Below are positions 17,244 to 25,116 of a stretch of 44,100 nucleotides of DNA, piece after piece. Each line of letters opens with the position of its first letter. The first letter of the stretch is position 1. Made by a program: the position numbers and the translations under genes. The notes under the pieces are model-generated. The model was not told where the DNA came from. It made no database searches and saw nothing but the letters and a program-made list of their open reading frames with translations. Source of the DNA: Pseudomonadota bacterium (GTDB lineage Bacteria; Pseudomonadota; Alphaproteobacteria; SHVP01); assembly GCA_027622715.1 (NCBI GenBank), contig JAQBYN010000025.1:1-44100 (forward strand), in the 5' to 3' direction.

Positions 17244-18110
17244 TCAAGCGTCCCCAGTTTCGACCGGGGTGTCGGCCTGTTTCGCCCATTCGCTCCACGA
17301 GCCATCGTAAAGCGCCCAATTGGTGTGGCCGATCCGTTCGAGGCCGAGCGCGACGAGGCCAGCCGCGACACCGCCGCCGCAGGTTGTCACCACGGGTTGT
17401 TGGGGATCGACCCCGGCTTGCGCGAAGAGCGTGCGCAGCGTTGCCGGGTCGGGCAGCGTGTTGTCGGCCGTCTTGAAGCGCTGGTACGGGAGGTTTTTCG
17501 CGCCCGGCATGTGCCCGGCACGCAAACCGGGTCGCTTTTCAGCAACAACCCCTGCGAAACGCTCATTTTCTCGGACGTCTAAGATTTGCTCGCTGCCCGC
17601 CGCAACCGCGCGGCGCATGTCCGCCAACGTGCGCAGCTGTGCCGGATCGAGGGCAGCCTCAAAGGTTTCGGAAACCGGATTCGCTGCGCCGGATTCCAGC
17701 GGCAATCCTTCGGCAAGCCATTTCGGCAATCCACCATCGAGCACCGCCACAGCGTGATGGCCGAAGGATCGGAACATCCACCACACCCGCCCGGCATTCA
17801 GCATGTCACCCGAATCGTAGACAACAACGCGGTGCCGGTTAGCAATCCCGAGCGCCGCGACCGCCGCGGCAAAATATTGCGCCTTAGGCAACATCAACGG
17901 CACCGGGTCGGCTTTGTCGCGAACCTCGCGAATGTCAAAGAGGACGGCCCCGGGAATATGGTGTTCGGCAAACACTGCGGCGACATCGGGCGCGCCTTCT
18001 ACCGAGGAAAAGCTGCCATCGACAATCCGAACATCAGGATCGCCGCGATGCGCGGCCAGCCAGTCTGTGGTGACGAGCGGGTGGGTATCGCTTGGAAAGG
18101 TGTGGCCCAT
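17244..18110 (-). CDS. two-domain rhodanese-type sulfurtransferase (3-mercaptopyruvate sulfurtransferase-like)
   Basis: A 288-residue protein with two rhodanese domains. The first (LVTTDWLAAHRGDPDVRIVDGSF, HIPGAVLFDI, VVVYDSGDMLNAGRVWWMFR) has Asp where the active cysteine would be; the second carries the active Cys in VVTTCGGGVAAGLVAL near residue 240. This is the usual layout of SseA-type enzymes that move sulfur from mercaptopyruvate or thiosulfate to cyanide or thiols. I take the ATG at 18110 (MGHTFPSD) because the 25 residues before it in frame look non-coding. The ribosome site is weak. Confidence 0.9.
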   Translation of the reverse strand: MGHTFPSDTHPLVTTDWLAAHRGDPDVRIVDGSFSSVEGAPDVAAVFAEHHIPGAVLFDIREVRDKADPVPLMLPKAQYFAAAVAALGIANRHRVVVYDSGDMLNAGRVWWMFRSFGHHAVAVLDGGLPKWLAEGLPLESGAANPVSETFEAALDPAQLRTLADMRRAVAAGSEQILDVRENERFAGVVAEKRPGLRAGHMPGAKNLPYQRFKTADNTLPDPATLRTLFAQAGVDPQQPVVTTCGGGVAAGLVALGLERIGHTNWALYDGSWSEWAKQADTPVETGDA

Positions 18111-18226
18111 CCCGACATTAGAGCGCGCCGCATTGCGGGCGACAAGGGCCGCCGGATTGCCGCGGCGAGGAACGCATAGGACCATCGCGAGAGCCGACCT
18201 TTACCCGCGACGCACTGGAGGCGCCG

Positions 18227-19072
18227 ATGACCCGTCCACATACTGTCTTTGTTCAGGCGCAGGAACTTCCGTGGTCGACCGGTCTTTATGGGAGCGGCCG
18301 TTCGGATGTTGCGGCAAAAACACTGTCGTTCGATGCGGCATCCGGCGCCGCAACGATGATCGTACGTTACCCCGCCGGTTGGCGCCGGGATGCCGCACAC
18401 CACCTCGACGTTCACGAAGAGTTTCTGGTCTTGGACGGAGAATTGGCGATCAACGGACGAACCTACACGCCTTACTGCTACGCGAACCTGCCGGCGGGAT
18501 ACACACGATCGTCGGCGTCATCCGCGCGAGGCGCGGTCGTCCTCACCATGTTCTCCGGCGAACCCCATACGAAGGAGGGCGCGGCGGCGACGGACCGCTT
18601 GGATCCCAAACTTCTAGTGGAGCACATTGATTGCGCCGGCAAAGGCCTCGAGGGATGGACCGAGAATCCCTACACCCGCTATTTGGCCGGGACCGGCGTA
18701 CAGCCGCTGCGCCAAGATCCCTATACCGGGGAGATATCGATCCTCTATGCCGCGTTGCCGTTCCGTTACATGGAAAAACAATGGTCGCATCCGACGGTCC
18801 AGGAGATGTACCTGCTTTCCGGTGAATACGTCATCAACGATGTCGGCATTCTACGCCCCGGCGCGTATTGCTGGTGGCGCGAAAACCTGTTTCACGGGCC
18901 CTATGGATCACACAGCGGGTTCATGTTCTTTATTCGAACCGACGGCGGCAAGTTGGCCAACATCATCAAGGACGACATCATTCCGGTCGATTACGCCGCG
19001 CTCCACAACCCGTCATTGCCGGTCGACCTTGTCCCCTACAACGCCGAACTACCGCGCACTAAGAACTACTAG
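18227..19072 (+). CDS. bicupin (two cupin domains) protein of unknown function
   Basis: A 281-residue protein with two cupin barrels. The first has HHLDVHEEFLVLDGELAING (about residues 57-76), where His and Glu are the usual metal ligands. The second has SHPTVQEMYLLSGEYVIND with a ligand His and Glu, then ENLFHGPYGSHSG. The second barrel also holds an unusual aromatic patch (YCWWRENLF). Cupins of this type are metal-dependent oxygenases, isomerases or binding proteins; I cannot name a substrate. It is alone between a divergent sulfurtransferase and a convergent exporter gene. Confidence 0.75.
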   Translation: MTRPHTVFVQAQELPWSTGLYGSGRSDVAAKTLSFDAASGAATMIVRYPAGWRRDAAHHLDVHEEFLVLDGELAINGRTYTPYCYANLPAGYTRSSASSARGAVVLTMFSGEPHTKEGAAATDRLDPKLLVEHIDCAGKGLEGWTENPYTRYLAGTGVQPLRQDPYTGEISILYAALPFRYMEKQWSHPTVQEMYLLSGEYVINDVGILRPGAYCWWRENLFHGPYGSHSGFMFFIRTDGGKLANIIKDDIIPVDYAALHNPSLPVDLVPYNAELPRTKNY

Positions 19073-19119
19073 CCCGTGAGGGCGGAATCGCGGCGCCGGG
19101 GCAACGCCCGCTAGGCGCG

Positions 19120-20058
19120 CTAGGCGCGTGCCCGCATGGCGATAAAGTTGCCGGCCAAGACGGCCAGGACCCCGGCACCTAGCGCTATCGTCACCGGGAC
19201 CCCTTCGATCAACACCGAAATGACAATCGCGACCATCGGCGACATGAGGGTGAAATACGATGAGCGCGCCGGGCCGAGGCGTGTGACCACGACAAAATAG
19301 ATGATGAACGCGATCACGCCGGCGGCAAGGGACAAGTAGAGGAGCGAAATGACGTAAGGCCACTCCCAGACGAACGTCAATTCGCGCCCGAGGACGAGGA
19401 CGAACAAGATGTTGAAGAGCAGCCCGTAGATCATCCCCCAGCCATTGGCCTGAAGCGCCGGAACCCGCCGCAGATTGAGCTTCGCGGTTACGACGGTTGC
19501 CAATGAGACCACGTAGGCCGCCGCCAAGATGTAGGCGACACCGACCAAGGTCGACACGTCGTATCCGGTTTCGAACAACGAATCACCGAACAGAACGACA
19601 AGACCGCCGATCCCGATCAGCCCGCCCAGAACAATTTTCGGATTGAGCTGCGCGGACAAGAACAGGCGGGCGTTCACGGTCGTGAAGAACAACGCCATAG
19701 TGAAAGTGATCGCGGCCAGACCGCTGGTGAGCTCGGTCTGGCCGCGATAGATCAGAACATAGTTGAGCGAGAAAAAGCACAGCCCCAAGGCAACAAAATA
19801 GAGATGGTCGTGCAGCGAGAACCCGCGCATTCGGCGGCGTGCGGCAAGACAAATGCCGACCATCGCGACGGCCGCAATCATGTAGCGCCAAAGCACCGAT
19901 ACCTCGGGTGACACAACCCCCAGCTGGAACTCGATCGCCAAGAAGGAGCCGCCCCACAGCAGCACCAACGCGGCATAGAGGCCGACATCGCCGAGTGTCA
20001 TGGGGCGCTCGCGCGTTGTCGCAGGCCCCGGGGTGGGCGTTTCGGGAGTTGCCATCAT
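19120..20058 (-). CDS. EamA/DMT-family transporter
   Basis: A 312-residue protein with ten membrane segments in two EamA repeats: GLYAALVLLWGGSFLAIEF begins the first and LVGVAYILAAAYVVSLATVV the second; LGPARSSYFTLMSPMVAIV near the end is the family's pore motif. These are drug/metabolite exporters or amino-acid exporters. Three starts compete: a TTG at 20070 and ATGs at 20058 and 20055; an AAGG lies just before the ATGs. Two copies of CTAGGCGCG in a row span the stop region (around 19111-19128). Confidence 0.88.
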   Translation of the reverse strand: MMATPETPTPGPATTRERPMTLGDVGLYAALVLLWGGSFLAIEFQLGVVSPEVSVLWRYMIAAVAMVGICLAARRRMRGFSLHDHLYFVALGLCFFSLNYVLIYRGQTELTSGLAAITFTMALFFTTVNARLFLSAQLNPKIVLGGLIGIGGLVVLFGDSLFETGYDVSTLVGVAYILAAAYVVSLATVVTAKLNLRRVPALQANGWGMIYGLLFNILFVLVLGRELTFVWEWPYVISLLYLSLAAGVIAFIIYFVVVTRLGPARSSYFTLMSPMVAIVISVLIEGVPVTIALGAGVLAVLAGNFIAMRARA

Positions 20059-20164
20059 GCCTTGGAGCAATAGAACCGGATGTCTCGGACAGTGCTTAGG
20101 CGTTCAACGCTTCTTTGACAATGTCGGGACCGGTCTTCGGCCGCCAAGTTCTGAATAGTTCGCG

Positions 20165-21325
20165 CTACTGCGCCACTGTCGTCGCTTCTTCGACGCCGAG
20201 GTGGCGGACGGCGGGGAACACGATGTCGCGAAGGTATTCCATTGTGCGGCGGCCGACTTCACGGGGCATGTTGCCGATGTTGCAGTGCAAGCCCATATGG
20301 ACGATCCCGAGTTCCTTGTGGAAACGCTTGATCTGTTCGATCGCCATTTCCGGTGTACCGCAGATCATCAACCCGGCTTCGACCTTGTCGTCGAAACTCA
20401 GTCCACCTTGGCGCATGTTGACGAAGGTTTTGCGGCGTTCTTCCAACTCTTGAGCTGAGCCGAAATATCGCGTTTTTTGAATGACGATTTGCTGGGCCGT
20501 CCGGATACCGCCACCCAGGGTGCCAAAGAAATACTCGATCGACGGTTCCAGGTGGCTTTTTGCCTCTTCGTAGGTCGGCGCGATGCAGCAATTGGCGCCG
20601 GTCGTGAAGTGTTCCGCGGTCGGCTCCCAACCGGCGTCACGCGCGTATTGGCGATAGCGGTCCATCGTCTTGCGCGCATCGTCAAACGAGGTGAGCGCGA
20701 GGATACCGGCGATCGCTTTGAACTTGGCGGCAATCCGTGCCGACCTGTCGGTCGAAACCGACATCACGATTGGCGGATGTGGTTGCTGGATTGGTCGCGG
20801 CCAAATCGACACGGCGCGGTATTGATAATACTCGCCCTCCCAACCAAACGGTTCGGGTTCGGTCCAGCACTTCAAGATCAGTTCGACGGCCTCTTCCATC
20901 CGATCATAGGATTCGTCGGCAGCGACGTTGTAGGCGACGTATTCATGGGGGATGCCGCGCATAAAACCGGCCACCAGACGCCCCCGGCTCGCCACGTCGA
21001 GCATCGCGTATTCTTCAGCGATACGAATGGGATTAGTGATCGGCACCAGGTTTCCAGTCTGAACGATCCGCGCGGTCTTGGTGCGGTCCGCGAGAATGGC
21101 GCCCACCAAATTCGGATTGGGCATCATGCCGTAGGGGCTGAAATGGTGTTCGTTGGACCCCATCCAATCGAAGCCGCATTCCTCGGCATAGATTTTGTCT
21201 TCGATATAGCCTTCCCATAGCGTCTGGGCCAATTCGGCGTCGAACTGGTTGTTTGGCACCGGCCAGTCTTTGGCGGCCTCTTTTACGCCCGTGTAGGGCA
21301 TGAAATGGGTATGGGTAAACTGCAT
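20165..21325 (-). CDS. LLM-class flavin-dependent oxidoreductase (bacterial luciferase-like)
   Basis: A 386-residue TIM-barrel monooxygenase. GSNEHHFSPYGMMPNPNL (about residues 56-73), TGNLVPITNPIRIAEEYAMLDVASRGR and GFMRGIPHEY are luciferase-family signatures for FMN and barrel structure. The ATG at 21325 has GGAG six bases before it. Such enzymes oxidise small molecules with FMNH2 from a partner reductase or use F420. No flavin reductase is next to it. It lies behind the terminator of the binding-protein gene upstream and so needs its own promoter or readthrough. Confidence 0.9.
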   Translation of the reverse strand: MQFTHTHFMPYTGVKEAAKDWPVPNNQFDAELAQTLWEGYIEDKIYAEECGFDWMGSNEHHFSPYGMMPNPNLVGAILADRTKTARIVQTGNLVPITNPIRIAEEYAMLDVASRGRLVAGFMRGIPHEYVAYNVAADESYDRMEEAVELILKCWTEPEPFGWEGEYYQYRAVSIWPRPIQQPHPPIVMSVSTDRSARIAAKFKAIAGILALTSFDDARKTMDRYRQYARDAGWEPTAEHFTTGANCCIAPTYEEAKSHLEPSIEYFFGTLGGGIRTAQQIVIQKTRYFGSAQELEERRKTFVNMRQGGLSFDDKVEAGLMICGTPEMAIEQIKRFHKELGIVHMGLHCNIGNMPREVGRRTMEYLRDIVFPAVRHLGVEEATTVAQ

Positions 21326-21388
21326 GGGTCGCTCCTCTACCGCCGCATCCCGTTGGCAGGATGCCGCGTTGTGGTCTTGCCAAAACGA

Positions 21389-21421
21389 AAGAGGGCCCGC
21401 GCCGGAGTCGCGAGCCCTCTT
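21389..21421 (-). terminator. intrinsic terminator of the peptide-type binding-protein gene
   Basis: Arms AAGAGGGC (21389-21396) and GCCCTCTT (21414-21421) form an eight-base-pair stem. Read on the minus strand the stem is followed by TCGTTTTG. It sits 18 bases after the stop of the gene at 21439-22947 and before the start of the LLM gene, so most transcripts should end here. Confidence 0.75.
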
Positions 21422-21438
21422 GTACTTAGCGTTTTGAG

Positions 21439-22947
21439 CTAGCCGTCGATCGTTAGGTCGTGCCAGTTAATGACCCGGTTTGTCGGCGCGTACCCTTTGA
21501 CCTTGTTGCTCACGGCATCGATCTGGACTTCCTCGTACAGGAAGATTGCAGACGCTTGGTCGTGATAGTGCTTGTTGATCTCTTTCAACATGTTCCGGCG
21601 TTTGACTTCGTCAAACTCCTCGTTGGCCGCCTTAATTGTCGGCTCTATTTCTGGGAAGCAGGTCCACTTCGTGCCGGTATTGCACGAATGCAGCGCGTTG
21701 ATCGAGCGCATCACATCAATGGTCGGTTCGGATCCGTAGTTGAACCCGAACAGGGCCGGCATTTTGGTCGAGTCGCGAACCTTTCCGATCAGATCCGGCA
21801 ACGTCATTTCGTTGAGCGTGATCTCGACGCCTACTTTGGCCGCATCCAGCGCCACCTGAGAGTAGATTTCGCGCCGTTCGGCGACATTGACCACAGCTTC
21901 GGCTTCAAGCTTTAGGCCATTGCCGTAACCGGCTTCGGCGAGCAATTGCCGGGCTTTGTCCGGGTCGTACGGATACGCCCCGACGTCCGGATTGTAGCCA
22001 TTGACCGCCCGCGCCGCCGGCTGCCCCGCAGGCACCGACAGACCGCCGAGAATGCTGTCGACAAAAGCTTGTTTGTTGACGGCGTAGTTCAGCGCCTGAC
22101 GCACCCGCACATCGTGGAGCGGGGTCCCTGGGCGGTTTTGGAAGAACATCAAATTGATATTCTGCGGTGTCGAGCTGACGACCATTTTGCCGCCCGCGGC
22201 TTCGATCCTGCCGCGGACCTCGGGCGAAACTTCGAGCGCGAGACCGATCTGCTGGGACTCGAAGGCCGATAGACGTGCCGCGACCTCGGGCAACGAGCGG
22301 ACGGTCAGTTTATCGATCTTACCGACCCGCCATCCCGACGTATGCGGCGCAACCTCCACGACGTCTTTTTCCCACTTCACCGATTTGTATGCGCCGGTGC
22401 CGACCGGGTTCGTGGTGACCCCCTCATAGCCGATATCTTTGAACAGCTTCATGTTCAGGACGTAGAGACCACCAAGCAGCGGCGGCACCATGGGGTCGGG
22501 GGTTTTGGTCGAAACTTCCAGCGTCTCAGCGTCAATCACGCGCGCCGACACGAGGTTGGACATGTTACGGATCGTGTTGATGCCCTTCGCCTTGCCCTCA
22601 TCGGTGTTAAGCCAATTGATGAGGTCAGCGATGTCGGATGGGTCCAGCATCTTCCCGTCATGAAACATAACACCTTGGCGAACCTTGAGTTCCCAAGTCG
22701 TTGGCGCCGTATTCTTCCAAGACACGGCGAGACCCGGCAACGTACCGCTATCGGCACCATAGGTGACGGGATCGAAGGCAAGCTGGAAAAGCCAGCGGCC
22801 CGAATGCGACGCATCGCCCAGCGGATTAGCGATCGATCGCGGCATGCTGGCCGTCCCGACCGTGAGTTCGGCGGCGTTCGCGCCACCGGCCATAATCATC
22901 GACGCCGCAGCAAACGGCACCAATGCCTTGCGTAGATCAATCTTCAT
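21439..22947 (-). CDS. oligopeptide/dipeptide-type ABC substrate-binding protein (SBP_bac_5)
   Basis: A 502-residue secreted protein. The ATG at 22947 has a strong GGGAGGAAGG site; a longer in-frame reading is not supported. The signal peptide (KALVPFAAASMIMAGGANAAE) is cut after ANA. The mature part shows WKNTAPTTWELKVRQGVMFHDGK, the family's N-terminal signature, then VRQALNYAVNKQAFVDSIL and DPDKARQLLAEAGY. Such proteins bring peptides, opines, glutathione or other solutes to a Dpp/Opp permease. No permease or ATPase gene lies nearby, so it is an orphan in this window. Confidence 0.93.
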   Translation of the reverse strand: MKIDLRKALVPFAAASMIMAGGANAAELTVGTASMPRSIANPLGDASHSGRWLFQLAFDPVTYGADSGTLPGLAVSWKNTAPTTWELKVRQGVMFHDGKMLDPSDIADLINWLNTDEGKAKGINTIRNMSNLVSARVIDAETLEVSTKTPDPMVPPLLGGLYVLNMKLFKDIGYEGVTTNPVGTGAYKSVKWEKDVVEVAPHTSGWRVGKIDKLTVRSLPEVAARLSAFESQQIGLALEVSPEVRGRIEAAGGKMVVSSTPQNINLMFFQNRPGTPLHDVRVRQALNYAVNKQAFVDSILGGLSVPAGQPAARAVNGYNPDVGAYPYDPDKARQLLAEAGYGNGLKLEAEAVVNVAERREIYSQVALDAAKVGVEITLNEMTLPDLIGKVRDSTKMPALFGFNYGSEPTIDVMRSINALHSCNTGTKWTCFPEIEPTIKAANEEFDEVKRRNMLKEINKHYHDQASAIFLYEEVQIDAVSNKVKGYAPTNRVINWHDLTIDG

Positions 22948-23002
22948 CGTTCCTTCCTCCCCGAAGGCCATCGCTAAGATGGGCACAGTGTAAGATGCGC
23001 AT

Positions 23003-23064
23003 AGTATATAAGCGCGGCATTCCGGCGATAGGGACATTCGCCGGCGAAGCAAATGTCCGGACTT
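23003..23064 (-). promoter_or_regulatory. putative promoter and operator of the peptide-type binding-protein gene
   Basis: On the minus strand a TATACT box (23008-23003) lies about 56 bases before the ATG at 22947, without a good -35 box. Directly upstream are arms GGACATT (23032-23038) and AATGTCC (23052-23058) of an inverted repeat, and the 13 bases AAGTCCGGACATT (23064-23052) that also occur before the ABC importer at 10439. Position and weak -35 box suit an activator. A further repeat CGGTTCA/TGAACCG (23073-23101) lies next to it. Confidence 0.4.
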
Positions 23065-23113
23065 TTACGTCGCGGTTCAGTAACCGTGAGATCGTGAACC
23101 GGCGTCGCAGGCG

Positions 23114-23536
23114 CTATCCCAGGTTGCGCAGCGTTCGCGACATTTCCTGCATGCGATCGCAATAGCCTTGCCACTTCGGCCGCGCGAAGTCGCTTTTCAG
23201 CGCCGCGCCGGCCCTAATGAGGGTACCTTTTAGATCGAGTAGACGGTCGCGAACGTCATCCGGATACCCTCTGGTAAATGATTCGAATGCCAGCTGGTCG
23301 AGCGGCGCGAAGAAAATTGGCGGGAATAGATCGATACTCTTGAGCGGGGCATCGATGGCGCGCGTTTCGCTGGTCGGCGCGGGCACACGGCGTACGAAAG
23401 CCTCGTAGCCCGGCCCACACTGCTGCGCGATTTTCTCGTTGATCTGGTTGGAATAGAGGCGCGCCGAGTCCGGATCGGGCCCGTCACACGCGGCAAGAAG
23501 GCCGACAAGGAGTAATGATATGGCGACTACACGCAT
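23114..23536 (-). CDS. small lipoprotein of unknown function
   Basis: A 140-residue protein. The start at 23536 has an AAAGGA site two bases before it; an ATG at 23548 is four codons earlier but has none. A lipoprotein signal (VVAISLLLVGLLAACDG) puts the lipid-bearing cysteine at about residue 17. Asp at +2 would, by the Lol rule, keep it in the inner membrane. The rest is charged with two cysteines (QQCGPGYE, GYCDRM) that could form a disulfide. I do not recognise the family. It is divergent from the small secreted protein at 23670. Confidence 0.65.
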   Translation of the reverse strand: MRVVAISLLLVGLLAACDGPDPDSARLYSNQINEKIAQQCGPGYEAFVRRVPAPTSETRAIDAPLKSIDLFPPIFFAPLDQLAFESFTRGYPDDVRDRLLDLKGTLIRAGAALKSDFARPKWQGYCDRMQEMSRTLRNLG

Positions 23537-23669
23537 GGTCCTTTTCATACGCCGGTTAAGAATTTCGGGCAACGCCGCGCCTACCCCTGACCCAGGGCCT
23601 TTACCGTCTCTTAACCCTGTTAGGATAGAGTTGGCACACCGCCAATCCGGCCGCCCAGGGAATCGATAA

Positions 23670-23948
23670 ATGCTCAGAACGCTTGCACGGAATTTAGGCG
23701 CTTCGGCGCTCGCGCTCGGGCTCATATCCACACCAATACTTGCTGAAGCGCAGTCTCAGGCGTCAAAAACCGGCCTCGGCGTGTCTCGGCAAACGGCCGG
23801 TGCCGCATCCGGGCAATCCGTCGGCGCCACTGGTGGCGCGCTCTCGCTTGGCGCCGTTGCCGCCGCCGTCGGTTTGGTCGTCGTGATCGGCGTGGCCGTC
23901 GCGGTGGCGTCGGGCGACGGCAACTCGTCAGCGTCGAGCACCAACTAA
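23670..23948 (+). CDS. small secreted or membrane-anchored alanine/glycine-rich protein
   Basis: A 92-residue protein: signal peptide (SALALGLISTPILAEAQS), a Ser/Gly/Gln-rich stretch, a hydrophobic segment (LGAVAAAVGLVVVIGVAVAVA, about residues 60-80) and a Ser-rich tail. Short proteins of this make-up are common in alphaproteobacteria and mostly uncharacterised. The ribosome-binding site is weak (GGGAA). Function unknown; real coding is supported by the clear signal peptide and codon use. Confidence 0.6.
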   Translation: MLRTLARNLGASALALGLISTPILAEAQSQASKTGLGVSRQTAGAASGQSVGATGGALSLGAVAAAVGLVVVIGVAVAVASGDGNSSASSTN

Positions 23949-24007
23949 GAACCGCGCTAGACCGCCGGCCCCTGCCCTGCCAGACTCGGCCGGTAGGAGG
24001 CTAATCC

Positions 24008-24406
24008 ATGGAAAAAATCAAAAAATCCGACGACGAGTGGCGGCAACAGCTGACCGCCGAAGAGTTTCACGTGCTGCGCAACAAGGGCACCGAACGCGCG
24101 TTTACCGGCGAATATAACGACTCCAAGGAACCGGGAACCTTTCTGTGCCGCGCTTGCGACAACGTACTCTTCGATGCGAAGACCAAATTTGAGTCCGGCA
24201 GCGGTTGGCCGAGCTTTTATGCACCGGTCGCCGAGGACAGCGTCGATGCCGTACGTGACGTGAGCCACGGCATGGTCCGCACCGAAGTGACCTGCAGCCG
24301 ATGCGGCTCTCACCTCGGCCATGTCTTCGACGACGGGCCGCAACCGACTGGGTTGCGTTACTGCATGAATTCGCTGTCGTTGAAACACAAACCGTCTGGC
24401 GACTGA
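24008..24406 (+). CDS. msrB: peptide-methionine (R)-S-oxide reductase
   Basis: A 132-residue repair enzyme that reduces methionine-R-sulfoxide in damaged proteins. Zinc is held by two CxxC pairs (CRACDN at about 49, [12 protein letters not shown] at about 97). The substrate-binding SGSGWPSFY and the catalytic cysteine in [11 protein letters not shown] are intact. An AGGAGG site lies nine bases before the ATG. Length is normal. No msrA next to it. Confidence 0.96.
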   Translation: MEKIKKSDDEWRQQLTAEEFHVLRNKGTERAFTGEYNDSKEPGTFLCRACDNVLFDAKTKFESGSGWPSFYAPVAEDSVDAVRDVSHGMVRTEVTCSRCGSHLGHVFDDGPQPTGLRYCMNSLSLKHKPSGD

Positions 24407-24410
24407 CCCG

Positions 24411-24796
24411 ATGACCGATGGCGATGGCCTGGCCTATGCCGCCCTCCTCGACGGCAAGGGCGGGGCTAGGCTTTTAGGTTGGGACGACGTGCGTCGCTGG
24501 AAGGCAGGCGACGGCCCCTTGTGGGTTCACCTCCAGCGCGGAATCGCCCAATCCGATCGGTGGCTCCGCAAAGAAAGCGGCCTCGATCAATTCACGGTTC
24601 AGGCACTCCTTGAGGAAGATCCGCGGCCACGCACCGCCGTAGTGGGCGACGGCATTCTGGGCATTCTACGCGGCGTGAACTTGAACCCGGGCGCCGATCC
24701 AGAGGATATGGTCTCGGTTCGGCTCTACACGACGCGGGACCGCGTGATCTCGGTGCGGACCCGCGTCTTGGCATCGGTTCAGACGATGCGTGAGGA
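24411..24796 (+). pseudogene. N-terminal remnant of a ZntB/CorA-type metal transporter
   Basis: About 128 residues of the cytoplasmic domain of a ZntB-like transporter: GPLWVHLQRGIAQSDRWL, LLEEDPRPRT and the hallmark GVNLNPGADPEDMVS, ending in LASVQTMRED. The remaining two thirds, with the coiled coil and the GMN-type pore motif, are missing. From about 24785-24797 the sequence becomes the end of an mscS-like gene in another frame. In this frame a foreign-looking tail runs on to a stop at 24953. It begins four bases after the msrB stop, so it was probably co-transcribed. Confidence 0.8.
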
Positions 24797-25111
24797 TATT
24801 ACTCAGATGTCCGCATGGCGATGGCGCTTTGCCTCGAAGCGGCGGCTGAAGCCGACCGTATTCTTGATGACCCCAAACCGAACTGCTTGCTCCGCGGTTT
24901 CGGCGACAGCTCGGTCGATCTGCAAGTGCGCTATTGGATTAATGACCCGATGAACGGCACGGGGAATGTACGCAGCGATCTCTTACTAAGGATATGGGAC
25001 AAATTCCACGCAAACGGCATCGAGTTTCCCTATCCGCAGCGCGATATTCACATCAAACATGCGGCGATGTCGGCACCACCCGAAGCCCTCACCCCGAACG
25101 AAACGGCATAG
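24797..25111 (+). pseudogene. C-terminal remnant of an MscS-type mechanosensitive channel
   Basis: About 104 residues in the +1 frame relative to the preceding remnant. YSDVRMAMALCLEAAAEADRI and LRGFGDSSVDLQVRYWINDP, then NVRSDLLLRIWDKFHANGIEFPYPQRDIHI, are the cytoplasmic alpha/beta end of MscS channels. All membrane segments and the pore helix are absent. The frame has a stop at 24791-24793 just before. An ATG at 24815 could start a short product but has no clear ribosome site. Together with the previous entry this is a deletion scar (or a misjoin). Confidence 0.8.
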
Positions 25112-25116
25112 CAGCG

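Noticed and set aside
19105-19130. Tandem CTAGGCGCG repeat as a mobile-element or attachment site
   Set aside because: Only two copies of nine bases, no integrase or transposase nearby; probably chance in GC-rich DNA.
24815-25111. The mscS-like piece as an intact small gene
   Set aside because: It aligns only with the end of MscS, has no ribosome site and lacks all membrane segments.
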